From an uncultured Bacilli bacterium (GTDB lineage Bacteria; Bacillota_I; Bacilli_A; RF39; UBA660), in NCBI GenBank assembly GCA_944363995.1, contig CALVVV010000113.1, forward strand, positions 1 to 6,338: a stretch of 6,338 bases of DNA, written 5' to 3'. The notes under the pieces are model-generated. The model had not been told where the DNA came from. It did no database searches and worked only from the letters and a program-made list of their open reading frames with translations. Below, in pieces: positions 1-5,744 of this stretch. Position 1 is the stretch's first letter. Every line of letters begins with the position of its first letter. The translations under genes were made by a program, and so were the position numbers.

Positions 1-1377
1 CCCGGAACGGGGATCATCAATAACGGAGCTGTGGGCATCTCTGGAAACAAGATCGCGGTGGTGGGCAAGGCGGACAAGGTCTTGCGGCAGTACGCCGCCC
101 ATCGCTACATCGACGCCGCCGGCAAGGCGGTCATGCCGGGCTTTGTAGACGCCCACATGCACACCGGCGACGTGATCGTCCGCAGCTGTGCCCAGGACCT
201 GCCGGGAGATACCTGGCGGATACGAGGCATCCTCCCCCTGCTGGGGCTGGCCAATGAGAGCGACTATATCATCGGCTCCCGGCTGAACATCATCGAGGCC
301 CTGAAGGCCGGTACCACCACCTTCGGCGACTTTTACAGCCCCATGTCCGAGATTGTTCACAACTATATCGACCTTGGCGCCCGGGCCTGCGTCAGCGGCA
401 TGATCAACGAGCTGCCCCGGGACATCATGACGGTGGAGCTGGGGCAGCTGATCCCGCTGGACAGCGCCGTGGGCGCGGAGAAGCTGGAGAGCAACCAGAA
501 GCTGGTGGAGGAATACCATCAGAGCAACAACGGCCGCATCACCTGCCGCTTCGGCCCCCATTCCACAGAGTACTGCTCCCCCGAGATCCTCAAGGAGATC
601 AAGGCCCTTGCGGACCGTTACGGTGTGGGCATCTACACCCATCTGTCCCAGACGGAGGAGGAGAACTACCAGACGGTGCTGCGCAACGGCTGCCGCCCCA
701 CGGAGCTGCTGGACAAGCTGGGCTATCTCGGCCCCAAGCTGGTGGCGGCCCACATGACCTATGCCACCATGGACGAGGTGAAGTATGTGGCCGGCACGGG
801 CACCGCCCTGGTGCTGTGTAGCAACAGCATCTCCCTGGTGCGGGGCATGCTGCCTCCCGCCCAGGAGTATATGGAGGCGGGCGGCCTGGTGGCGCTGGCC
901 ACCGATCAGGCCAATAACTGCAACTTCATGTTCAATGAGATGAAGTATGCCTCTCTTATCCACAAGTACAAGAACCACGACGCCACCCAGATGCCGGCGT
1001 GGAAGGTGCTGCGGATGGCCACCATCGACGGCGCCCGGGCGCTGTGCATGGAGGATAAGATCGGTTCCCTCCGGGAGGGGAAGCTGGCGGACCTCATCAT
1101 GATCGACCTGTCCTATCCCCACCTCAACCCCATCTATGACGCCCCCATCCGCAACCTGGTGCCCAACCTGGTGTATTCCGCCAGAGGCCACGAGGTGGAG
1201 CTGGTGATGGTGGACGGAAAGATCCTGGTAGAGGACCACAAGCTGCTGACAGACGACGAACAGATGGTGGTGATGGCCGCCAACAAGGCCGCCAAGCGGA
1301 TTGCCAGGGAGCTGGGGGAGATCAGCTGGTCCAAGGACCTGCCTCTGGTCAAGTGGACCACGGAGGGATACTATTAA
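1..1377 (+). CDS. AtzA/TrzA-like metal-dependent amidohydrolase (5' end outside window)
   Basis: Predicted cytoplasmic metal-dependent hydrolase or deaminase acting on a C-N bond; the substrate is unknown. The frame is open from base 1. The first ten codons (PGTGIINNGA) continue smoothly into the N-terminal beta-sandwich typical of the family, so the gene begins upstream and the GTG at 31 is not a credible start. Metal ligands visible: HxH in DAHMHT (codons 154-162), His in THLSQ (640-642), His in AAHMT (751-753) and Asp in LATDQ (904-906). Their spacing matches AtzA/TrzN/MTA-deaminase relatives. The ADLIMID and VMVDGKIL segments near the end are the usual closing strands. The third residue after the THL histidine is Gln, where many relatives have a catalytic Glu, so the chemistry may differ from simple deamination. 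It lies 49 bases before grdX and is probably co-transcribed with it, suggesting it releases a substrate for the reductase (inference). Sure of the superfamily, unsure of the reaction. Confidence 0.9.
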   Translation, partial: PGTGIINNGAVGISGNKIAVVGKADKVLRQYAAHRYIDAAGKAVMPGFVDAHMHTGDVIVRSCAQDLPGDTWRIRGILPLLGLANESDYIIGSRLNIIEALKAGTTTFGDFYSPMSEIVHNYIDLGARACVSGMINELPRDIMTVELGQLIPLDSAVGAEKLESNQKLVEEYHQSNNGRITCRFGPHSTEYCSPEILKEIKALADRYGVGIYTHLSQTEEENYQTVLRNGCRPTELLDKLGYLGPKLVAAHMTYATMDEVKYVAGTGTALVLCSNSISLVRGMLPPAQEYMEAGGLVALATDQANNCNFMFNEMKYASLIHKYKNHDATQMPAWKVLRMATIDGARALCMEDKIGSLREGKLADLIMIDLSYPHLNPIYDAPIRNLVPNLVYSARGHEVELVMVDGKILVEDHKLLTDDEQMVVMAANKAAKRIARELGEISWSKDLPLVKWTTEGYY

Positions 1378-1416
1378 GCGGCCTGCGCGGTTTGGCGGAG
1401 AGCAGGAGCGCCGGAC

Positions 1417-1423
1417 GGAGGGA
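1417..1423 (+). promoter_or_regulatory. Ribosome binding site of grdX
   Basis: GGAGGGA lies just before two in-frame ATG codons, at 1427 and 1433. From GGAGG the gap is 5 bases to the first and 11 to the second. The first is preferred, but the protein could start at the second (MSASAYLIV). Longer forms reaching back into the amidohydrolase gene have no such site. Confidence 0.6.
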
Positions 1424-1426
1424 AGC

Positions 1427-1858
1427 ATGCCTATGAGCGCAAGCGCCTATCTCATCGTCACGAATAACGAGCAGATCCGGGATGCGTACCGGGATCACCC
1501 GCTCCTTGCCGTGGAGTATCTGGAGGGGAAGAGCTTCCTGGATGTGCTGGTCTGTGTGCGGGACCATGTCCACCAGGGCTGGAAGCTGCTGACCCACCCC
1601 CAGGCCAGTAATCTCAAGCCCATGCAGTCGCCGGTCAAATCCGTCCTGATCACATCGGCGGGCGGCGTCCAGCCCAGGGAAAACGACATCGAAATGATCG
1701 AGGGGGCCATCGCGGGCTATCAGAAGTTTTCCCGGGGAAAGGCGCTGCCGGCGTGGCCGGACGCGGTGCGGCGTGACTTTTGTACCATAGACCGCTCCGT
1801 ATTGGAGTCGGCGATCAACAGTCCAGGCCTGCAGAACCGGATGCGCGGCGGGCAATGA
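1427..1858 (+). CDS. grdX: GrdX family protein
   Basis: Small soluble protein of 143 residues, with no signal peptide or membrane segment. It resembles GrdX, a protein of unknown biochemical role encoded beside glycine, sarcosine and betaine reductase genes. Recognisable parts are the N-terminal strand AYLIVTNN, the segment YLEGKSFLDVLVCVRDHVHQG (around residues 31-51), the block GWKLLTHPQASNLKP (51-65) and KSVLITS (71-77), followed by an acidic helix (NDIEMIEGAI). The middle blocks are the family hallmark. Length is close to that usual for GrdX. It sits between the amidohydrolase gene (49 bases upstream) and the component B proprotein gene (43 bases downstream), which is itself strong support for the name. 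The frame is intact. Family assignment is from recalled similarity; no catalytic residues are known to me. Confidence 0.85.
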   Translation: MPMSASAYLIVTNNEQIRDAYRDHPLLAVEYLEGKSFLDVLVCVRDHVHQGWKLLTHPQASNLKPMQSPVKSVLITSAGGVQPRENDIEMIEGAIAGYQKFSRGKALPAWPDAVRRDFCTIDRSVLESAINSPGLQNRMRGGQ

Positions 1859-1888
1859 CCCGCCTGCCGGAGACGCGGGGCTGTATCT

Positions 1889-1893
1889 GGAGG
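1889..1893 (+). promoter_or_regulatory. Ribosome binding site deciding a TTG start
   Basis: GGAGG is followed by 8 bases and then TTG at 1902-1904. The GTG at 1893-1895 overlaps this site and cannot use it. Starting at TTG gives MKLELGKIHI, which matches the usual N-terminus of GrdE-type proproteins. Confidence 0.7.
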
Positions 1894-2059
1894 TGTTTAT
1901 ATTGAAATTGGAATTAGGTAAGATCCACATCCGGGACGTGCAGTTCGGCGACGTTACCCGGGTGGAGGACGGCGTGTTGTATGTCAACGGGGAGGAGCTC
2001 TCCCGGCTCATCCTCAAGGACGACCGGCTGATCGGCTGCAAGATCGAGCTGGCCCATCC

Positions 2060-2063
2060 GGGG
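2060..2063 (+). other. Frameshift site in the component B proprotein gene (GGGG for expected GGGGG)
   Basis: The codons CAT CCG GGG AGT CCT read HPGSP and then run into a stop. With five G the reading is CAT CCG GGG GAG TCC TGC, HPGESC, which joins the two conserved halves exactly. A one-base loss in a G run is a common replication or sequencing error. A ribosome could also slip back one base here, since GGG at 2061-2063 can re-pair with GGG at 2060-2062, but I see no convincing stimulatory element. Confidence 0.85.
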
Positions 2064-2623
2064 AGTCCTGCCGGATCACGCCGGTGAAGGACGTGATCGA
2101 GCCCCGGGTCAAGGTGTCCGGCGGCGGCTGTGTGTTCCCGGGCGTCATGGGCGAGGTGACCCAGGTGGGCAGCGGACGGACCAACTGTATGGACGGAGCC
2201 GTGGTGATGACGGTGGGGCGGATCGTAGGCTTCCAGGAGGGCGTGGTGGACATGTCCGGCGTGGCGGCGGACTACTGCCCCTTTTCCAAGACCCAGAATG
2301 TATGTGTGGTGATGGAGCCCCGGGAGGGGCTGGAGACCCACGACTATGAGAACGCCGGCCGGATGGCGGGGCTGAAGGCCGCCGCCTATCTCGCCGCCTG
2401 CATCAAGGACATGGAGCCGGACGAGATCGTGACTTATGAGACCAAGCCGCTTCTGGAGCAGATCGTCCAGTATCCCGATCTGCCCAAGGTGGGGTATGTC
2501 CATATGCTCCAGTCCCAGGGTCTTCTCCACGATACCTATTATTACGGCGTGGACGCCAAGCAGATCGTACCCACCATCATGTATCCCACGGAGGTCATGG
2601 ACGGGGCCATCACCAGCGGCAAC

Positions 2624-2626
2624 TGC
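2624..2626 (+). other. Cysteine codon at the predicted self-processing/pyruvoyl site
   Basis: TGC in the context TSGNCVAPCDK, residue 242 of the repaired protein. GrdE-type proproteins are known to be cleaved before an internal cysteine that is converted to the pyruvoyl cofactor. That this is the cysteine is inferred from the context and its position relative to the family. Confidence 0.65.
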
Positions 2627-3219
2627 GTGGCCCCCTGCGACAAGGTGACCACCTATCACCATCTCCACAACCCGGTGATCGAGGAGCTCTACAAGGAGCA
2701 CGGAAAGACGCTGAACTTTGTGGGCGTGATCCTGACCAATGAGAACGTGTTCCTCATGGACAAGGAGCGCCACTCGGATATGACCGCCAAGCTGGCGGAG
2801 TATCTGGGCCTGGACGGCGTCCTCATCACCGAGGAGGGCTATGGCAATCCGGATACGGACCTGATGATGAACTGCAAAAAGGTCACCAAGCGGGGCGTCA
2901 AGGTGGTCATCATCACCGATGAATTCCCGGGGGTGGATGGAAAGTCCTACTCCCTGGCGGATATTGCCGAGGAGGCGGATACCATGATCTCCTGCGGCAA
3001 CGGCAACGTGGTGCTGCACTTCCCGCCCATGGACCGGGTCATCGGCATGACAGACTTTATTGAGATGCAGATCGGCGGCTGGATCGGCTGCAAGCACGAG
3101 GACGGCAGCTTCGACGCGGAGATCCAGATCATCATCGCGTCCACCATCGCCAACGGCTTCAACAAGCTCTGCGCCCGCGGCTACTGAGTGGGCCGCCTAT
3201 GTGAAAGGAGGAATGGACG

Positions 3220-4539
3220 ATGGCCAAGAAACGGATTGTCCATTATATCAATCAGTTTTTCGCCGGCATCGGCGGAGAGGACCACGCGGATTACCCGCCG
3301 GAGGTGGTGGAAGGCGTGCGGGGGCCAGGTCTTGCGCTCAGCAAGCTGCTGGGCGAGGACGCGGAGATCGTAGCCACGGTGATCTGCGGGGATAACTACT
3401 TCGGCACCCACATCGAGACAGGGGTGGTCCGGCAGCTGCTGGATATGATCCGTCCCTATTCTCCCGACGGCTTCATCGCCGGTCCGGCTTTCAATGCCGG
3501 ACGCTACGGTGTGGCCTGCGGGACCATCACCAAGGCGGTGGAGGAGGAGCTGGGCATCCCCGCGGTGACGGGCATGTATCCGGAGAACCCCGGCGCGGAT
3601 ATGTTCAAAAAGGACATCCACATCATCGAGACCAAGAACTCCTCCGCCGACATGCGCCGCGTGGCGCCGATGATGGCGAAGCTGCTGCTGAAAAAGATGT
3701 CCGGCCAGGAGATCCTGGGTCCCCGGATCGAGGGGTATATTGAGCGGGGCATCCGCGTCAACTACTTCAATGAGCGCCGGGGCGCGGCCCGGGCGGTGGA
3801 GCTGCTGGTAAAGAAGATCAACGGCGAAGAGGTCTACACGGACTATCCCATGCCCAAGATCGACCGCGTGGCTCCCGCCCCCGCCCTGACCAAGCCGCTC
3901 AGCCAGTGCAAGATCGCCATTGTTACCTCCGGCGGCGTGGTGCCCCAGGGGAATCCGGACCATATCGAGTCCTCCAACGCCACCAAGTGGGGGAAGTATT
4001 CCATCGCGGGGATGGATCACGCGGACAAGGCGGACTTCATGACGGTCCACGGCGGCTATGACCGGGCGTTCGTGCTGGAGGACCCGGACCTGTGCGTCCC
4101 GGTGGACGTGCTGCGGCAGATGGAGCGGGAGGGCAAGATCGGAAAGCTGGCCGATTACTTCTGCGCCACCACGGGTACCGGTACTGCCACCAACAGCGCC
4201 AAGCGGTTCGGTCAGGAGATCGCGCCCATGCTGAAGGACGACGGCATCGACGCGGTCATCCTGACGTCTACGTGAGGGACCTGTACGCGTTGCGGTGCAA
4301 CGATGGTAAAAGAGATCGACCGGGCGGGTATCCCGGTGGTCCATGTCTGTACGGTGGTCCCCATCTCCCTGACCATCGGCGCCAACCGGATCGTGCCGGC
4401 GGTGGGCATCCCCCATCCGCTGGGTGATCCCCGGCTGGGTGAGCCGAAATCCACCCAGATCCGTTACGAGATCGTGGAGAAGGCGCTTGAGACACTGACA
4501 GTGCCGGTGGATAAGCAGACGGTATTCAACTGGGATTGA
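3220..4539 (+). CDS. Reductase component B gamma subunit, selenoprotein (GrdB/GrdF/GrdH type), with in-frame UGA as selenocysteine
   Basis: Selenocysteine-containing subunit of glycine/sarcosine/betaine reductase component B, 439 residues, cytoplasmic. The selenol takes part in reductive C-N cleavage of the substrate held on the pyruvoyl subunit, after which the carboxymethyl group goes to selenoprotein A. The frame runs from MAKKRIVHYINQ through TGA at 4273-4275 (residue 352) and continues as GTCTRCGATMVKEI to the TGA at 4537-4539. The result is the family motif UxxCxxC (U352, C355, C358). Protein similarity is strong on both sides: PDGFIAGPAFNAGRYGVACG and IPAVTGMYPENPG before, VHVCTVVPISLTIGANRIVP after. 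A SECIS-like hairpin follows the UGA directly. AAAGGAGG (3204-3211) lies 8 bases before the ATG. It directly follows the proprotein gene with no grdA between, as in grdGF and grdIH. The name could be grdB, grdF or grdH; the substrate is not decidable here. Expression needs SelA, SelB, SelC and SelD elsewhere in the genome. Confidence 0.93.
4273..4275 (+). other. UGA codon read as selenocysteine
   Basis: In-frame TGA in the context ILTSTUGTCTRCG. The frame stays open for 87 more codons of conserved family sequence, and the position fits the UxxCxxC redox motif of GrdB/GrdF/GrdH proteins. Confidence 0.95.
4276..4309 (+). promoter_or_regulatory. Bacterial SECIS-like element
   Basis: A perfect 6-bp hairpin CGTTGC-GGT-GCAACG spans 4288-4302. 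A lower stem may form from TAC (4284-4286) with GTA (4306-4308) across an internal loop. The apical loop begins 18 bases after the UGA and carries G, G and U. Known bacterial SECIS elements lie within the coding region a short way after the UGA and present G and U in the loop to SelB. It is translated as part of the gene (TRCGATMV). Confidence 0.8.
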
Positions 4540-4569
4540 TTCCAGCCGCGTCAGCGGGATTTATAACAA

Positions 4570-4624
4570 AAACGGCCCCTCTCCAGGATCGGCGCGGCCC
4601 TCCCGGGGAGGGGCCCGGCCGTTT
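4570..4624 (+). terminator. GC-rich terminator hairpin after the reductase cluster
   Basis: AAACGGCC (4570-4577) pairs perfectly with GGCCGTTT (4617-4624). Inside, 4578-4584 pairs with 4607-4613 (one G-T pair), leaving CCC at 4614-4616 as a bulge. The + strand T tract is only three long. On the - strand the stem is followed by TTTTTGTTATAA, a better tail, so it may work in both directions. It starts 31 bases after the selenoprotein stop. Confidence 0.7.
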
Positions 4625-4690
4625 GAGCGGATGGTGCGGGCAGGCGGCGGGGGAGAGTGGACACGTGGTGCGGAGCGGGACAGAATACTA

Positions 4691-4740
4691 GTAAAAAATT
4701 CAAAAAAGTATTTGACAATCCGACTTCTTTCCACTATAAT
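4691..4740 (+). promoter_or_regulatory. Consensus sigma-70/sigma-A promoter with upstream A-tracts, driving the DUF177-rpmF unit
   Basis: TTGACA (4712-4717) and TATAAT (4735-4740) are separated by exactly 17 bases, so both boxes match consensus. GTAAAAAATTCAAAAAAGTA just upstream (4691-4710) is an AT-rich stretch in otherwise GC-rich DNA and resembles an UP element. Transcription would start near 4747, giving a leader of about 20 bases. Strong constitutive expression fits a ribosomal protein operon. Confidence 0.92.
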
Positions 4741-4767
4741 ACTACTCGTGTCTTTGCGAGGTGTGCT

Positions 4768-5280
4768 ATGCTGTTAGATGTCAGAAAGATCATCAACGCC
4801 CCCGGAGAGCGGATAGAATTCCGGTTTGAGCTGGACCTGTCCGATGTGGACTTCGGCGGCAGACATCCCATACAGAATCCGGTTGTGGTTGCCGGCGATG
4901 TGCGGAATGTCGCGGGGATGCTTTTGCTGACGTTTGAAGCCAGCACGGTCCTCAAGTCCGTGTGCGACCGCTGCCTCAAGGCTTTTGACCAGGACAAAAC
5001 GGTCCGGTACGAAACCATGCTGGCGGAGGAGCTGGAGGACGAGGACAGCGACGATATCCTCCTTCTGGAGGATGGAGCGATCGACCTTGGAGATCTGGCC
5101 AGGACGGTATTCATCCTGGAGATGGACACAAAGACCCTCTGTTCAGAGGACTGCAAGGGCATCTGCCCGGGCTGCGGCGTCGATCTCAACCAGGGGAGCT
5201 GCACCTGTAAAAGGGAAGTAGATCCTCGTTTGGCGGTGTTGGCCAAGCTTCTGGACAAGGACAATGGCGAGAAAAAATAA
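4768..5280 (+). CDS. DUF177/YceD family protein
   Basis: Soluble protein of 170 residues of the DUF177 (YceD) family, which is almost always encoded just upstream of rpmF. A role in ribosome or rRNA biogenesis has been proposed for the family, but the biochemical role is not settled. Visible are CDRCL (C66, C69), an acidic linker (EELEDEDSDD, 87-96), ILEMDTKTLCSEDCKGICPGCGVDL (117-140) and a final cysteine pair (C145, C147). Eight cysteines in pairs suggest zinc binding (inference). The start is the ATG at 4768, after GAGGTG at 4758-4763. An earlier GTG in frame at 4657 would put the promoter inside the gene. L32 begins 27 bases after the stop. Confidence 0.9.
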   Translation: MLLDVRKIINAPGERIEFRFELDLSDVDFGGRHPIQNPVVVAGDVRNVAGMLLLTFEASTVLKSVCDRCLKAFDQDKTVRYETMLAEELEDEDSDDILLLEDGAIDLGDLARTVFILEMDTKTLCSEDCKGICPGCGVDLNQGSCTCKREVDPRLAVLAKLLDKDNGEKK

Positions 5281-5294
5281 AAATTCAGATATAC

Positions 5295-5302
5295 AGGAGG
5301 TG
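5295..5302 (+). promoter_or_regulatory. Strong ribosome binding site of rpmF
   Basis: AGGAGGTG, fully complementary to the 16S rRNA 3' end, lies 5 bases before the ATG at 5308. It fits the high translation expected for a ribosomal protein. Confidence 0.8.
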
Positions 5303-5307
5303 TCATC

Positions 5308-5502
5308 ATGGCAGTCCCCAAGGGTAAAGTATCTAAGGCAAGACGCGACAAGCGCCGCAGCTCCCACTGGAAGCTGGAGGTGCCCGGTCTGGTCAAGTGC
5401 CCCAAGTGCGGCGCGATGCGCCTGCCCCACAGAATGTGCCCCGAGTGCGGTACCTATAACGGCCGTCAGGTGAAGGTCGTCAAGTCCACCGTAGCCGAGT
5501 AA
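5308..5502 (+). CDS. rpmF: 50S ribosomal protein L32 (bL32), zinc-binding form
   Basis: Structural protein of the large ribosomal subunit, 64 residues. It opens with the classic basic N-terminus MAVPKGKVSKARRDKRRSSHW. Two CxxC pairs follow, CPKCG (C31, C34) and CPECG (C44, C47), forming a four-cysteine zinc site, so this is the zinc-dependent (C+) paralogue rather than a cysteine-free one. YNGRQV follows the second pair, as is usual for L32. It is the second gene of the promoter-driven unit after DUF177 and is closed by an intrinsic terminator 14 bases after its stop, so it is not co-transcribed strongly with plsX or fab genes as in many other bacteria. Confidence 0.98.
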   Translation: MAVPKGKVSKARRDKRRSSHWKLEVPGLVKCPKCGAMRLPHRMCPECGTYNGRQVKVVKSTVAE

Positions 5503-5516
5503 TATTGTGTGCAGAG

Positions 5517-5548
5517 AAGCGGAGGTTCCTATGGGAGCCTCCGCTTTT
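5517..5548 (+). terminator. Rho-independent terminator of the DUF177-rpmF unit
   Basis: AAGCGGAGG (5517-5525) pairs with CCTCCGCTT (5538-5546). The stem extends inward through TTCC/GGAG-side pairs (5526-5529 with 5534-5537, one G-T pair), giving about 13 bp with a TATG loop (5530-5533). TTTT (5545-5548) and a second TTTT shortly after follow. Confidence 0.92.
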
Positions 5549-5744
5549 GTCGTTTTGAGAACAAATAAGATCGCCGGAATGCCATTATCGTTTCCTTCCC
5601 CCGGACACGGAGGGAATCCTTTAGACACGGAGAGAACTTTTTATAAAGCGGCGGAAAAGTTTTTGGAAATAGCGGAAATCCGCGGCGGTTTGGTATGAGG
5701 AGCGGAAAGAGCGCAGAAACTAGGGCGGAGAAAGGAGGAATCCC
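5549..5744 (+). other. Gene-free leader region before tepA
   Basis: This 196-base gap between the rpmF terminator and tepA is more AT-rich in its middle. It holds the direct repeat, a small hairpin (GCGG 5672-5675, CCGC 5680-5683) and TATAAA at 5642-5647. The nearest -35-like TAGACA (5622-5627) is only 14 bases from that box, too close for a standard promoter. A promoter for tepA is expected here, but I cannot place it with confidence. Confidence 0.4.
5604..5636 (+). repeat. Imperfect 13-base direct repeat
   Basis: GACACGGAGGGAA (5604-5616) recurs as GACACGGAGAGAA (5624-5636), 12 of 13 bases alike with a 20-base period (about two helix turns). It lies in the leader region of tepA. It may be a regulator site or a chance duplication. 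Confidence 0.45.

Larger units (their letters stand above)
1902..3187 (+). pseudogene. Reductase component B alpha/beta proprotein (GrdE/GrdG/GrdI type), broken by a 1-base frameshift
   Basis: Substrate-binding proprotein of glycine/sarcosine/betaine reductase component B. In the family it is cleaved at an internal cysteine, giving two chains, the C-terminal one capped by a pyruvoyl group that binds the substrate amine. Here the first part (MKLELGKIHIRDVQFGDVTR to IELAHPG) runs in one frame and stops at a TGA at 2085-2087. The rest (ESCRITPVKDVIEPRVKVSG onward) is in the frame one base back. Adding one G to the GGGG run at 2060-2063 gives IELAHPGESCRITPVKD with no other break, 428 residues in all, the normal family length. 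The processing cysteine, in TSGNCVAPCDK, becomes residue 242 (codon 2624-2626), predicting chains of about 241 and 187 residues. The start is TTG. The selenoprotein subunit gene begins 32 bases after the stop. Missing grdA between them favours a sarcosine- or betaine-like module; substrate not determinable. It may be functional if the indel is a sequencing error. Confidence 0.88.

Noticed and set aside
31..33. GTG as start of the amidohydrolase
   Set aside because: The same frame is open to base 1 and encodes family-like N-terminal sequence there. No ribosome binding site precedes this GTG.
2055..2090. Programmed -1 ribosomal frameshifting in the proprotein gene
   Set aside because: A single GGG slip is possible, but there is no classical slippery heptamer or clear downstream stimulator, and no such mechanism is known to me for this family. 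A one-base indel is simpler.
1349..3097. Very long open frame on the - strand (582 codons) opposite grdX and the proprotein gene
   Set aside because: It lies antisense to genes with clear homology, is rich in His, Arg and Leu as expected for the shadow of GC-biased codons, resembles no family I know, and has no sensible start site.
4273..4275. UGA as a true stop, making the selenoprotein gene truncated or a pseudogene
   Set aside because: The downstream frame continues with conserved family sequence, the UxxCxxC motif is formed exactly, and a SECIS-like hairpin follows.
3181..4416. Long open frame on the - strand (411 codons) opposite the selenoprotein gene
   Set aside because: It is an antisense shadow of the same kind, with low-complexity His/Gly/Asp-rich translation and no recognisable domain.
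4303..4539. Separate small gene beginning at the ATG at 4303
   Set aside because: It is the in-frame C-terminal part of the selenoprotein, with no ribosome binding site of its own.
4657..4767. N-terminal extension of the DUF177 protein from GTG at 4657
   Set aside because: The extension would cover the consensus promoter, and its translation (SKKFKKVFDNPT) does not resemble the family.
5143..5628. Open frame on the - strand opposite DUF177 and rpmF
   Set aside because: It is antisense to two certain genes and crosses their terminator.
5620..5647. Promoter for tepA built from TAGACA and TATAAA
   Set aside because: The spacing is only 14 bases, so I did not list it as a promoter.
5507..5698. 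Small open frame of 63 codons after rpmF
   Set aside because: It runs through the rpmF terminator hairpin, lacks a ribosome binding site and shows no recognisable similarity.
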